From positions 7,972,889 to 8,036,888 of the forward strand of contig OZ025277.1 in NCBI GenBank assembly GCA_964019165.1: a stretch of 64,000 bases of DNA, given 5' to 3'. Every line of letters begins with the position of its first letter. Within the stretch, counting starts at the first letter, position 1. The position numbers and the translations under genes were made by a program. Below the pieces are notes generated by a model. The model saw only the letters and a program-made list of their open reading frames with translations, was not told the DNA's origin and did not search any database. Positions 14,247 to 26,145 of this stretch are shown here, one piece after another. This DNA comes from Mastigias papua (Eukaryota > Cnidaria > Scyphozoa > Rhizostomeae > Mastigiidae).

Positions 14247-16589
14247 ATATAATGGAATGGAGGTTGTATAGTGGCATCAGAAAATTAAATTTTACTCAAA
14301 ATTTTGATATTGGCTACACTTAGGGAGTATCATAGTTAGGGTTATCAAGCAGTGTACTTTACTGTATGTATAGTTGCAAATGTGGGAAAAATTGCAAAAC
14401 TTTAAAAGTTGTATCTAAAGTCAGGCCAAATGTGCCATACTTTTAATATGTAATATAATAGAATGGAGGTTGTATAGTGGCAGCAGAAAATTAAATTTTA
14501 CTCAGAATTTTGAGAATGGCTACATTAAGGGAGTATTAAAGCAAGCTTTTTCAAGCACTGCACTTTACTGTATGTATGGTGGCAAATGTGGGAAAAATTG
14601 CAAAACTTTACAATTGGTATCTAAAGTTAGGTCAAATTTGCAATACTTTCAATATATAATATAATGGAATTGAAGTTGTATAGTGGCAACAGAAAATGAA
14701 ATTTTACTCAAAATTTTGACTTTGGCTACGCGTAGGGAGTATTATAGCAAGCTTTTTCAAGGATTGTACTTTACGGTATGTATAGTGGCAAATGTGGGAA
14801 AAATTGCAAAACTTTACGATTTGTATCTAAAGTTAGGTCAAATTTGCAATACTTTCAATATATTATATATTGGAATTGAAGTTGTATAGTGGCAACAGAA
14901 AATGAAATTTTACTCAAAATTTTGACTTTGGCTACGCGTAGGGAGTATTATAGCAAGCTTTTTCAAGCATTGTACTTTACTGTATGTATAGTTGTAAATG
15001 TGGGAAAAATTAGTAGATTAACGTTGCTAGGCCGTTGTCAGCACAGTTCCCTTCTCTATTTCCCACACTTATCGTAGTTCCAATCCCCTTTCTATCTTCC
15101 TTCTGTCCATGCTGCATGCGTCTTCCTTCTTGGTTGCAAGAAAGTTTTTAGATCTACTGCCATCGGAACTGTTATTGTATGGTAAAGTAGTATAAAGCGG
15201 TATTCATATTGTACTGCAGTTGATTGTGATGATGCGGCATAAATCTATGTGATGTTTTCAGCTGTGTATTGTCTTTTGTCACGGCCTATCGGTCAGTCAT
15301 TGTGTGCCTTCGGCGCCAGCTTGGACATTTGACTTCCTGTAAGAAAAGCGCTTCACCCATCCGTCGGTCGAGATAGATGAGCCACAACCCAGACAATGAA
15401 TCTGACACTCATTGTGGCTATCCAGTACCGACTGCACATGTTCACTTTTCAAGATTCATCTTAACCATTCGCACTATTGGGCCCAACGTTCTGTACGGCC
15501 TAATTCGCAGAACTGCATTCCTCGCAAGATCCAATTTCGTAGCTGCTGCCACCGTTCCTGCCAACCCACCGAGTGTAAATACCCACATACCCAAGACCAA
15601 CTGCATGTCGTTAGCTCAGCCATGTCTGATATTCCATCATAGCCTACTAAGATTCCTGCATCTCGCTTAGTACACGTCAAACTTTATGGGTGAGTCAATC
15701 TACCTGAATTTTACCCCCCTTTACTTTTACCCCGATATGGCACGTTACCTTATCACTATTAGCACAAATGAACAAGCCACTGTATGATGATATATTTGCA
15801 CACACCTAGCAGCGTTGTATACATTAGTGACATGAGTTTATATGTCAAGTTAGCTATCAGAGACAGCAGTCCACTCTCCCATTGCGTTCTATATAGTTAT
15901 CGTTCGATGATTCCTACCTGAAGCTCCTTTTGCTTGGCCGAGAAGAGTTTGAGCTTACCAGCTACATGAGCCTGTTTTACTTATTGCCATATCACTACCT
16001 TCGTGTTCATTGTTCTGATATACTACCTTTACAGCTGCCTTATACTCGTTTGTTATATACCAGATATAGTAAATATCTAGATAATATTTATCCTCAGCCA
16101 TCTGTTTCTAGGATTTTACCCCTTAACATGCAAGTATACCTTTACCTGCTGCGCGATATCACTTAATTTGTTATTTCAATGCTTCTTTAGTTTATTAGCT
16201 AGCATTTGTTCTTAGCTATCAGTTTGGAGGACTTGTCCCCTCACTATGCACGTAGAGAGGAGGTCTCTGCTTGCTGCGCGATTTTACTTAATTCTTTCGT
16301 TCCATATTTCTTTCGTTTATTAGCTCGTATTGTTTTCAGCAATCACTTTCTAGGAACTTACCCCTCAATATGCACATATAGCTTTGCTTCCTGCGCGATG
16401 TCACTTGTTGCTCGGCTCCATGTTTCTTAGTTTATTACTAGTATTGTTGTCAGCAATCAGTTTCCTGGATTTTACCCCTCAACATATGCACAGAGAGATT
16501 TGCTTGCTGCGCGAGGTCGCTTAGTTCGTTAGCGCTTAATTTTTTTTTTCAGCTATCTTTTTCAAGGTTTTTTACCCCTCAACTGCCCA

Positions 16590-16824
16590 ATGGTTTGAAA
16601 GACAGTGACGCTGTGCTAGAATTTACAGAAAAATAAAACAGTGGAACAGAATGCCTTGCAACTGCAGATTGTGCAAAGTTATATTAAAGATTTAGGTTTT
16701 TTGGCTTAGTTCTGTATTTATATTCTCTTTTGTTTCTCTTTTTTGTCTCTTAGTTTTAGAGTTAGTTTAGGTTGGCCTTAATTAGCTTCCTTTTAGCTAT
16801 AAATACAGCCAACTGTAAATAAAT
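16590..16824 (+). pseudogene. 5'-truncated CR1-like LINE 3' end
   Basis: Conceptual translation of about 16,625-16,690, with a frame interruption, matches the extreme C-terminus of the LINE at 46.4-50.8 kb: a lysine-rich FxEKI stretch followed by a cysteine motif of the C-x-CRLCK type. It is followed by a T-rich 3' UTR resembling the one at 50.83-50.96 kb and then a trinucleotide tail. Only the tail end of the element was inserted, as is usual for incomplete target-primed reverse transcription. Confidence 0.65.
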
Positions 16825-16868
<44 letters not shown>

Positions 16869-16981
16869 ATGGTCATGGCGATAAAAGAGAAGAAGAAGAA
16901 GAAGAAGATGATTATGATCATGATCATGATGATGATTATGATGATGATTATGATGATGCTTATGATGATGATGATGATGAG
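16825..16981. repeat. GAT-rich microsatellite tail
   Basis: A run of GAT units, broken by short GAA and TTAT variants, directly follows the LINE 3' end. It is best read as the element's simple-repeat tail, later expanded. The long minus-strand isoleucine-rich ORF across it is an artefact of the repeat. Confidence 0.9.
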
Positions 16982-18714
16982 CACGCCCATATAGATTTGT
17001 TTGCTGCGCGATGTCACTAATTTGTTAGTCCTATACTTCTTTAGTTTATTAGCTAGTATTGTTTTTCAGGAATCAGTTTCAAAGAATTTACCCCCACAAC
17101 ATGCACATAGAGAATTGCTTGATGTGCAAGGCCGCTTACTTCATTAGTACTTATTTTTCCAGCTATCGGTTTCTAGGATTTTACCCCTCAACATACATAT
17201 AGAGATTGCCTGCTGCGCTATGTCGCGTACTTTGTTAGTTCTATACTTCTTTGGTTTCAGCAATCAGTTTCAAGACTTTATCCCACAATATGCACATATC
17301 GATTTGCTTGCTGCGCGATGTCGCTTTATTCTATAGTCCTATGCTTCTTTAGTTTATTACTAACACACACTTGTGGTCGCACTTAGCTTACATCGTACCC
17401 CCCCCCCCAGAGGCTTCCCCTCATTCGCATTTCCAGCCATTCCACACATTGTATCAGTTGTGCATTTTATTGTTATCTCCTTTATTTCTATACTTCCCCC
17501 CTCCCTCCCAGCATGTTCTGTTATTCGCATGAGCTATCTTCACATAGCCCTAATTTCCCTGGGCCCCAGCACTTATCTAGGGATTGTTTCATGCACTCCC
17601 TATTTTCCATCCCACCGCTTGCGCACTAGCTGGGCTGCGTTGATAATGCGTTCACTCTTTAGACCTTAGCTCATCATTGTCGGTTTATACTTGTTATTGT
17701 TGCTTTGTAATACAACTCGCCTTTACGCCTCTAAAGTATCCTTCGCAGGTCTCAGCTGGTAGTATTTTAGGTCATATAGTAGTAATGTATTTGGTTATCC
17801 TCCAGTAGTAATACTCTGTTTCAACTCACTTGTTCCTTGGGAATCCATTGTGAATATTGTGAATCTGAAAACAGTTCTGGTTTACTGCCCAGCAAGACTG
17901 GATTGCAGATCGCCTAACCAAGTTATATGTGCTACTACCTGAAGTCGGGTATCCTGAACTGATCAATCCTCACGTCTGTTCCCACCATTATCACAGGAGT
18001 GATGAGAGTCAGCTAGCCTGCCTCCCATCCCAATATACTGATCCTTAATTAACTCATTGTTCATCAGGACTACTTAACAAGGCAACATCTTCTATCAAAG
18101 CTGAGGATTTTGCCTAGCCACTCATGACAACTACTTCTGCGGGGACAGGACCACATAGCTGTCATCACTACAGAGGTGCAGCTCGCTGCAGACCTTTACC
18201 TTCACTACAACCGGCAATTCTACTCTGAAAGATCAAAGAGGGTTTAGTAGCACACCTCAGCAACTGTTGTGAGCCTATGAAGTTAAGACATCCACAGAAC
18301 AACATCAATGACCAGAGAATCTCCATTATTAACTTTGCGGGGACAGGACAGGACGGTTTGCGCATGTATACCTGGCAGACTTGTAACGCTTGGAGACAGC
18401 TCTTGAAAGTAGTATGCAAGGTGGCAGAAGCAGACTTTACGTTAAACATTCTTGTCATTAGCAAGTGACAGTAATTCGAAATTTAGTTATAGTCTTAATG
18501 CCTATTGTATTATGGTAGTCCTATAATTGGTAGCACCCCCCCCCCACTCATCTGACGGATTACACAGGCTCATATATAGTTCCAATGGAGTATGCAGGCT
18601 CATACATAGTTTTATCGCAGCTTGGAGCGTATCTTGGCGTATCTTGGCGGTTAGGCCACCAAATGTGGTGGCAGTATGCTACAACTTAGGCACTAATGTA
18701 CTTAGTATATATTC

Positions 18715-19640
18715 GTTCAGGGGAGAAAGTCACCCCCTGTGTGAACCAGTAGCTATGTTGAAGAGTTCAGCACCCGGGCAACCCGCAGGGGAGAAAGTCA
18801 CCCCCTGTGTGGACCTGGAAAAAACCCCGGGCAACCTGCAGGGAAGAAAGTCACCCCCTGTGTGGACCTGGAGAAACCTCCGGCCAACCCACAGGGGAGA
18901 AAGTCACCCCCTGTGTGGACCTGGGGAAACCTAGTGTGTTATAATATTACTCATCATAGCCCCCCAGGCAACCTGCAGGGGAGAAAGTCACCCCCTGTGT
19001 AGACCTGGGGAAACATAGTATGTTATAATATTACTCATCGTAGCACACCCAGGTAACCTGCAGGGGAGAAAGTCACCCCCTGTGTGGACCTGGAGAAACC
19101 CCCGGCCAACCTGCAGGGGAGAAAGTCACCCCCTGTGTGGACCTGGGGAAACCTAGTGCATTATAATATTACTCATCGTAGCACCCCAGGCAACCTGCAG
19201 GGGAGAAAGTCACCCCCTGTGCAGACCTGGGGAAGAGCTAGTGTGTTATAATATTACTCATCATAGCACCCCAGGCAACCTGCAGGGGAGAAAGTCACCC
19301 CCTGTGTAGACCTGGGGAAACATAGTATGTTATAATATTACTCATCGTAGCACACCCAGGTAACCTGCAGGGGAGAAAGTCACCCCCTGTGTGGACCTGG
19401 AGAAACCCCCGGCCAACCTGCAGGGGAGAAAGTCACCCCCTGTGTGGACCTGGGGAAACCTAGTACATTATAATATTACTCATCGTAGCACCCCAGGCAA
19501 CCTGCAGGGGAGAAAGTTACCCCCTGTGCAGACCTGGGGAAGACCTAGTGTGTTATAATATTACTCATCGTAGCACCCCAGGTAACCCACAGGGGAGAAA
19601 GTCACCCCCTGTGTGGATCTGGGAAAACCTAGTGCGTTTA
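18715..19640. repeat. Minisatellite with hairpin core caggggagaaagtcacc
   Basis: Thirteen copies of a core reading caggggagaaagtcacccc, followed by ctgtgtggacctgg, are arranged in a mixture of short (~52-bp) and long (~90-bp) units. The long units add a spacer with ttataatattactcatcgta. The core can fold on itself because CAGGGG and CCCCTG flank its centre. The short/long pattern recurs, so multi-unit blocks have been copied together. Confidence 0.9.
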
Positions 19641-19797
19641 CTATGACTATGTATCATTCATTCACTATTACATAACAGTTGAGCCAGATACGACCCCAAT
19701 AGCTGCCAAGTTCGTCTATTTCTTAGTTGTTACCACTCTATGCTGTTTATCACGCGCACCTAGGCCGCAGATGAGTTAATCGACGTTTACGGAGTAA

Positions 19798-20867
19798 ATG
19801 GAACACTTTAAAATTTGTATCTAAAGTTAGGTCAAATTTGCAATACTTTCAATATGTAATATAATGGAATTGAAGTTGTATAGTGGCAACAGAAAATGAA
19901 ATTTTACTCAAAATTTTGACATTGGCTACACTTAGGGAGTATTATAGCAAGCTTTTTCAAGCATTGTACTTTACTGTATGTATAGTGGCAAATGTGGGAA
20001 AAATTGCAAAACTTTACAATTTGTATCTAAAGTCAGGCCAAATCTGCAATACTTTCAATATGTAATATAATGGAATTGAAGTTGTATAGTGGCAACAGAA
20101 AATTAAATTTTACTCAAAATTTTGACATTGGCTACACTTAGGGAGTATTATAGCAAGCTTTTTCAAGCATTGTACTTTACTGTATGTACAGTGGCAAATG
20201 TGGGAAAAATTGCAAAACTTTAGAATTTGTTTCTAAAGTTAGGTCAAATTTGCAATACTTTCAATATTTTATATAATGGAATGGAGGTTGTATAGTGCCA
20301 ACAGAAAATTAAATTTTACTCAAAATTGTGACATTGGCTACACTAAGGGATTATCATAGCTAGCTGTATCAAGCATTGTACTTTACTGTATGTATAGTGG
20401 CAAATGTGGGAAAAATTGCAAAACTTTACAATTTGTATCGAAAGTTAGGTCAAATTTGCAATACTTTCAATATGTTATATAATGAAATGGAGGGTGTATA
20501 GTGGCAACAGAAAATTAAATTTTACTCAAAATTGTGACATTGGCTACACATAGGGAGTATTATAGCAAGCTTTTTCAAGCATTGTACTTTATTGTATGTA
20601 TAGTGGGAAATGTGGGAAAAATTGGAACACTTTAAATTTGTATCTAAAGTTAGGTCAAATTTGCAATACTTTCAATATGTAATATAATGGAATTGATGTT
20701 GTATAGTGGCAACAGAAAATTAAATTTTACTCGAGATGTTGACTTTGGCTACACTTAGGGAGTATTACAGCAAGCTTTTTCAAGCATTGTACGTTACTCT
20801 ATGCATTGTGGCAAGTGAGGGAAAAATTGCAAAATTTTACAATTTGTATCTAAAGTCGGTTGACACT
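19798..20867. repeat. Satellite A array, right-hand end
   Basis: About five further 206-bp monomers continue the array in the same orientation. The last one decays after position 20,840 and passes into a flank that begins agatgttgtatattgctgac, which is also found next to satellite monomers at about 63,040. Confidence 0.95.
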
Positions 20868-22250
20868 TGCATAGATGTTGTATATTGCTGACAGAAGGTG
20901 ATTTGAATAGAGGAGTGATTTGATTGATATTGAAAGCATTTTCAAGCTGTGTTGTGGCATTGAAGAATAGCATAGCGTATTGTTGAAGTACAACACTTAT
21001 GGGAGCTGGTACTGAACATAAGACTGTAAGGCATTTGTGAAAATGTTAAGGAAAATTAAGTTCAGTGAAGTTACCTCAAAGCCTCTATTTCATATGGACA
21101 ATAGTTTAAAAAGAATGATGTTTTAAATATGCCCTTGCTAGGGGCATATTTTCCCAAGGTTGCTGCCCACTCACTAAGTAAAGTGCAACTGGTATATAAG
21201 CTGGCAATGAAGATAACTTTTTGAGGCATTTGGCGAAATTTTGAGGAAAATTATGTTTTATAAAGTAACCTCATAGCACCTATCCCATATGGACAATAGT
21301 GCACAAACAACCATATATTCCCAGGTGTGCCACCTCCTAATTAGTGAGTTGCAACACTTATACAAGATGGTATTGGACATAACTTTTTGTGACATTTGTT
21401 AAAAGTTGTGAGTACTCTCTGTTCCTTAATAGTAGGGGGGTTTTGTTAAAAAGGGGATTGGCAATGTTTTCGGAAGAAATAAATGTAGAGGGTGTGAATA
21501 AATAGAAATGGATGGATTTTGTCATGCAGTACTTAGATAGGGGGGTTGTCAATAGGTGGGGGGGGGGTAAGATTAATTTTTGATAATTATTATTTTGTTC
21601 TATTTCTGGAAAAAACTTCTTGTGTTACTGAAAACTATACAATACTTCTATTTTCATTGTTTTTAGTTATTTTTTGAGGGGTGTCTAATAAATGGGAGTG
21701 GGTGGAAAGCTTTTTCTATGGAAATGGAAATGGAAATGGGTTCCAATATTGTAAAACTTTGGAGTAAAGGGGAATACTATTAATGGAGGTACGGGGAGTA
21801 GAAGTATGTTTGATGAGTTCACTTGAGGTCATCTACATTAATGGCCTGAATAGCGTACAAACAAGCATAGAAGTATAAGGTTTGGGACTTTTTGTGAGGG
21901 AGTGCATTGATATCAGCTGTGAAGTTATCGGGTTTTTTACCAAAACAGATGAAGCCTAGACAATGATACTATAGGATCCCCTGCCTTGCCTCCATCCCAA
22001 TATTTTTGAGGCCAGCAGAATCGGCGCTAATTCAGGCGTTCCTGATAGGGTGGTCATAAAATATAATACTACGAGAGGTTGCATGCAGCTTTGTCTTTCT
22101 AGTCTTTCTAACCTGAACACTGTTATACTCCCCACTGTAGGAAAGAACCCAAATTTCTAAATGTGTCGTCGAATGTGAACCTGCTACGGAATCTGCTTTG
22201 AACTGTTCTGCTTTCAATTTACAGTTTACAAAGTGACCCTCTTTTCCCCT
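20868..22250. mobile_element. 3' flank of satellite-bearing element, copy A
   Basis: This non-coding stretch matches 63,040-63,970 over most of its length (shared words include gagtactctctgttccttaa, agaaataaatgtagagggtg and ccccactgtaggaaagaacc), and its last ~200 bp also matches 42,840-43,040. Between about 20,985 and 21,400 it carries two diverged monomers of satellite B in inverted orientation, missing from copy C. Together with the adjoining satellite A array it forms the right end of one member of the three-copy family. Confidence 0.75.
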
Positions 22251-23140
22251 CAGTAAGAGGTTGGATCTGTCAATGCCGAATTGAGGCCGGTTGGTATTAA
22301 GGTAAAATATGTGCTTAGATAGAACGAAATGCTGCCGCTACCATAGTTACATCAAATAGGCCCTGACAGTTGATCAACATATGCTGCGGCGTTTGAAGTG
22401 TAGACCATTACGAGTTTGCTTGACAATACCGTGACATATTTTAACGTATGATCAAGAGTTACTATTCTTGAGAAGTAATATTTCTATTTATGAAAGGAAG
22501 GAGTACAGTTTTGAGGTAAGTACATTTGTGAATTGTTAGTTGCTTGTTGCAAAATTTAACTAATATTGTACGGAAAAGAGCATAGGAGATGGTAATCTTT
22601 TTGAACAGTTGTGTATTAGAAGTCGTAATCTTGATTCAAGCAGTGATTAGATTTGTAATTTCAATGAAGGTTTGATTGGCCTGAGAAATATTTGCTTAAC
22701 GTATTCAATTAAATCTACTTTGACGGCCGTGTAAGTACGACGGTATACAACTACAAGACACAACCGACTCAAGGTCGCTTATCGCATGTCTTGCACTATT
22801 GAAGATATGTATCCCAATAGATTATATGCCATTCAATGGCTCTCAATGAGTAGATTAAAATGATACCGTCATTTGCACAACTGCTCAAATTTTTTGGGGA
22901 GCTAGCAAAGGGTAGTGGTTTGGGGCCAGACTGCCGTGAAATAGAATTGCATTGCAAATTATGTGCACTCTTTGTAGTGCGCGGGGAATATCTTCCCTAC
23001 GCCACTTTGACTTCTTCCATCCGCATACATGCCATTACTTGGTAAAGGCCCTATTAGCGGTATTTTAAATACCTGTGTCAGGTGACATATGTTTAGTTCC
23101 ACAATTGTTTAATGTGACAAGTCTGTTGGTACTACAGAAC
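22251..23140. other. Non-coding interval
   Basis: No coding sequence, repeat family or RNA gene is recognised here. Short ORFs lack similarity to anything else in the window. Confidence 0.6.
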
Positions 23141-23200
23141 TTCACTACAGCACGAAAAAGCGGTACCATGTATTAACCATACTGAAAAGCTTTTCTAACA
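23141..23200 (-). mobile_element. Penelope-like 3' remnant
   Basis: The segment cactacagcacgaaaaagcg followed by catactgaaaagctttt matches the outer end of the Penelope-like element at 51,078-51,130. Only the terminal half of the hammerhead region remains; the catalytic CTGANGA segment is missing. Confidence 0.55.
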
Positions 23201-23479
23201 ATAAAAATTGTTTAATGCACCCATAGTTACCTGACAATGAGCTTCCCGCGCCAAATTCAAAACATGCAGTCTGGGTAGGGGCAGGGATAGCGTCTGCGCT
23301 TTAATCATATCAGGCCGTAAAATTTAATAAGTTTTACTACTGTCAACATGACATCAAAGAAATAGGTAAATTTCTAGCAATTTGAGATTATTTGAACCAT
23401 AACTCTTACCCGTGTCGAGCGGGATTGGTAGGGTTAGGTGCAGATCAGAGACACATGCAAAGTAGATGGATATGTAGTA

Positions 23480-24302
23480 TGATATAATATAATAATATGT
23501 AATCAATTTCTTTGTAGTAGACTAAATAAGAGATATTATAAAAGATCTAATAGTACAGAAAACTTTCTTACAACAATACTAGTTATAATACATTGAAAAA
23601 AAAGAACTGATACATTGAATGTTCTTTAGTAGCAACAAGTGAAAAAAGAGATGCTAAGACAAAATGCCAACTTAGGCCAGGTATTGTTTGCATAATCTGC
23701 AAGGATGTCTTTCCTCCCTTTCCAAGTTAGTAACATTTTTTAATATAGATATGCGTCTAGAATTTTTAATTTCATTTGGTACTGTATTCCATAATGAACT
23801 ACTTGGAAATGCTGCACTTTGTATGCAATATGTTACGGTTTTAAACCTGGGTAAATCCAGCTGGTTATTCACTCTTAAATTGTATTGTGTGCTTTTCTGT
23901 ACAAAAACAGTGTTCATGAAACATGGGTTAAGGCCTGACTTTTTCCTGTAGATTTCTGTCATTAGCAGTAACAAATGCCATTGGTGGATTGTCACTGAGC
24001 TATCTTTTTGTAGCAAAGTATTTAGATCAGATGATGTATCCTCATATACAATATGCAGAGCCATTTCATGATTCTGTTATTGAATTGTCTATCAGAAAAT
24101 ATCCAGATTAGAGGACAGTAACTGAACTGAGATAGTAAGAATGCCCTCATGATTTGTCGTAGCTTTCCACTATCTGTAAAATGAGAGCTCTGAGATACGG
24201 CATGCAGAAGTGAAAGTTTTCTATATATTATCACCCCTAGAAGTTTTTCATAGGGAACTTTTTATTATCACTGATAGAGACACTTATCAACCAATCTTAA
24301 AC
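23480..24302 (-). pseudogene. CR1-like LINE fragment, C-terminal RT region
   Basis: Read on the minus strand, pieces in at least two frames follow the C-terminal third of the ORF2 at 48.3-50.8 kb. They include FSYCPLIWIFSD (compare FNYCPLVWMFND), a tyrosine/asparagine-rich QYNLRVNNQLDLPRFKT segment and the terminal HPCRLCKQY motif. Frameshifts and stops separate the pieces. The 3' UTR runs to an AT-rich trinucleotide stretch near 23,480. At about 24,302 the fragment abuts Gypsy-1 RT sequence with no intervening DNA, and the rest of that gypsy element is not found on the other side, so the junction is a chimera or deletion and not a simple insertion. Confidence 0.85.
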
Positions 24303-24842
24303 TTACCTCTGAAACTGCTCTGAACCAGCTGTGATACCATATGGTAATCTCAGAAAACAATATCTTCCCCATAAGGTAATAAAAGTGGCAAGTAACTGAC
24401 TACTTTCAGACAAAGTCCATTGCCAAAAAGCACTGTTTGCATCAAGCTTGGAAAATATTTTAGAATCTCCCAATTTTCCTAGAATATGATCAACAGATGG
24501 AAGAGGGTGGATTTCCCTTTTCACATTAAGATTCAATTTCATTATATCTACACACAACCTCACTGTACCATTGGGTTTGGGTACAATAACAATAGGTGCA
24601 CACCAATCAGTTGGTTCTTGTGCTGGTCTGATAACACCTAATTCAAGCATTCTTTCAATTTCCTTCTTAGTCTCAGACAAAAGTGGTAGAGGTACCTTCC
24701 TTGGAACTGTGAGAGCAAATAGCTGTGCACACTCTCTAAGAGTTATACCCAAGACCATGTTAAAAAGTGTTGGATACTGTTGCATAATGCTAGATGCATA
24801 AGGAATGCCTGTAACTTCAGCAAGATTTTGAATGATATTCAA
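24303..24842 (-). pseudogene. pol: Gypsy-1 reverse transcriptase, N-terminal half
   Basis: Ty3/gypsy-type reverse transcriptase copying the element's RNA in cytoplasmic particles. The ~180-residue frame shows the fingers and palm start: ERMLELGVIRPA, then WCAPIVIVPKPNGTVRLCVD, then FSKLDANSAFWQ (first catalytic aspartate) and LRLPYGI. It stops before the YxDD box, where LINE sequence begins. Family RTs continue for another ~200 residues into RNase H. It lies just downstream (minus strand) of the Gypsy-1 gag and protease remnants. Inactive. Confidence 0.9.
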
Positions 24843-25017
24843 ACTTCTACAGGCTGCTCTCCCTGATATTGGCCTCTCAAGGCCATCAATAACAAAATTT
24901 CTGCATCAATTAAGGATTTGGTTGACTCTAACTTTGCATCAAATTTGCCAATACAATTTTATTTGTAATTGCATGGACCAAGCAAACCTTTATTTGTACT
25001 TTGAAGTGTAACATCTT

Positions 25018-25830
25018 TCAATTTTGAAAACAAGTTTGCAGGAATAACAGATACATCTGCCCTGCTATCAATGTGAAATTTGACTGCCAAGGCTGCTGAG
25101 AAAAGTGAACTGTGTCAGTAACTTTACCTAAAAATGTGCCAGCAGTCAAAACTGAGCTAATCTCATTTACTTTTTTTGGAACTTCTGCAAGCTCTTTTCC
25201 AGTGACCTTTCTTTCTACAAGTATGACAAATAGAATCACGAGCTGGACGCTCTGATTTATGGTGTGAAGGTTCATTACATCTAAAACATGTGGAACTTGA
25301 TTTAAATTTATTACCTGCCAAGTTTGATCTACAATATATGGTAGCTGTGCTCTTCTTAGCTTTAATCTGGTCAACACTTGAGCCATAGGATTCAGACTGC
25401 TTATGAAAAATTCTTTGCTGCTGATGGACTAGTTCTTTCTGCCTTGCTTGTGTCATGGCCTTTTTCCATTGTCAAATCAGCCTCTAATTGCAATCTTTCT
25501 GATTGGCTTTTGTCTGCTAAGCCCACTACAATTCTGGCTCCAAATTCACAATGTTCTGCCAAGCTGAATAAGTCGGTGATAAAGTTGTCAACAGGCTCTT
25601 CATGTCTTTGCACTCTCATATTGAACTTTGCTCTTTCATAGATTTCATTCCGTTTTATGACGAAGTGGTTATCACACTTTTCTTTGACAGCTGTATACGA
25701 CCTCGTTTCAGCAACAGCTAATTTGAACCATTGATTTGAACGAAGCTAAAATATCATCAGCATCATCACCCATACTGTAAACTAATGTATTCACTTGAGC
25801 TTCTTCACTTTCGTCATTTAATTTCGATGC
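25018..25830 (-). pseudogene. gag: Gypsy-1 gag (C-terminal part) and protease remnant
   Basis: Minus-strand pieces in shifting frames give a gypsy gag: SEEAQVNTLVYSMGDDADD near the top, then an FITDLFSLAEHC capsid segment (25,401-25,619), then two zinc knuckles. The second knuckle, CHTCRKKGHWKRAC, is intact; the first has lost its last cysteine to arginine (CFRCNEPSHHKSER). A protease follows with IDSRADVSVI where families have D-S/T-G-A, so the glycine next to the catalytic aspartate (25,061-25,069) is now arginine. At least two frameshifts are needed. The 5' part of this gag lies at 34,758-34,849, separated by the whole of Gypsy-2. Confidence 0.85.
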
Positions 25831-25950
25831 TATAATATCTGATCAATGTCTTCAATACTAATCTGAAAAACTAACTACACGTGCTCTAAAGCTATGCTAC
25901 TAATTCATGATAATTTATGATATGACTAAATATGGAATCAAAACATTATA
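25831..25950 (-). repeat. Gypsy-2 3' LTR (120 bp)
   Basis: Near-identical to 34,634-34,752, with ends TATAATG and ATTATA when read on the minus strand. A purine-rich tract (GAAAGGGGGAGA on the minus strand, 25,951-25,964) lies immediately upstream, as expected for plus-strand priming. Outside it is the 5-bp GCATC, which matches GTATC beyond the other LTR with one mismatch, a decayed target duplication. Confidence 0.88.
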
Positions 25951-26145
25951 TCTCCCCCTTTCTCGAATAAATACTTTGAGGTTCATAAGAGTTTGTTCTA
26001 AATTGCCCAAATCGAATAAATCAAGTCCATATAACAAAATGAAACAGTAACGAATATGTGGGTAAATGAGTTTGAATATATATCGCAAGTGTCATTAACA
26101 ATCATAAATGTTCTGACCAAATCTTTGGGTCCTTTGTCAATTCCT

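Larger units (their letters stand above)
1..15012. repeat. 206-bp satellite A array
   Basis: About 71 head-to-tail monomers of 206 bp fill this stretch. Each carries recognisable words such as cattgtactttactgtatg, gtaatataatggaat and tagtggcaacag. Spacing between identical landmarks is 206 bp or a multiple (for example 582, 788, 2230, 2436). Many monomers keep a 60-codon open frame, but most of these begin at GTG rather than ATG and many others are broken by TAA, so no protein is claimed. The array runs off the left edge, so its true length is unknown. It continues at 19,798 after a 4.8-kb interruption. Confidence 0.97.
16090..17365. repeat. Degenerate ~120-bp tandem repeat
   Basis: About eight diverged units share ttacccctcaa, then atgcacata, then tgcttgctgcgcgatgtc, then ctttagtttattagctag. 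The ctgcgcga landmark occurs near 16,147, 16,273, 16,391, 16,507, 17,003, 17,212 and 17,309. The series is interrupted between about 16,590 and 16,981 by a LINE 3' end and its simple-repeat tail. Confidence 0.75.
15013..19797. other. 4.8-kb non-satellite block splitting a satellite monomer
   Basis: The left array ends in gtgggaaaaatt and the right array resumes with ggaacactttaaaattt; placed together they restore a normal monomer. The block is therefore an insertion, or an island around which the array grew. It has no convincing coding sequence. 15,013-16,090 and 17,380-18,714 show nothing recognisable apart from short C-rich tracts. The ends show no convincing inverted or direct repeats, so the class of element is unknown. 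Confidence 0.75.

Noticed and set aside
15377..15680. Overlapping ~97, 76 and 68-residue ORFs on both strands
   Set aside because: Overlap in all directions without motifs or splice signals; most likely chance.
16793..17017. Isoleucine-rich minus-strand ORF
   Set aside because: Direct translation of the GAT/GAA simple repeat.
18527..18934. 135-residue ORF with internal repeats
   Set aside because: Its repeats are the minisatellite read as protein; the N-terminal part has no recognisable motif.
18715..19640. CRISPR-like array
   Set aside because: The spacers are themselves repeated and unit lengths vary; the surroundings are animal retroelements with no cas genes.
23141..23200. A third hammerhead ribozyme
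   Set aside because: Only the stem III and outer stem I half is present; the CTGANGA core is missing.
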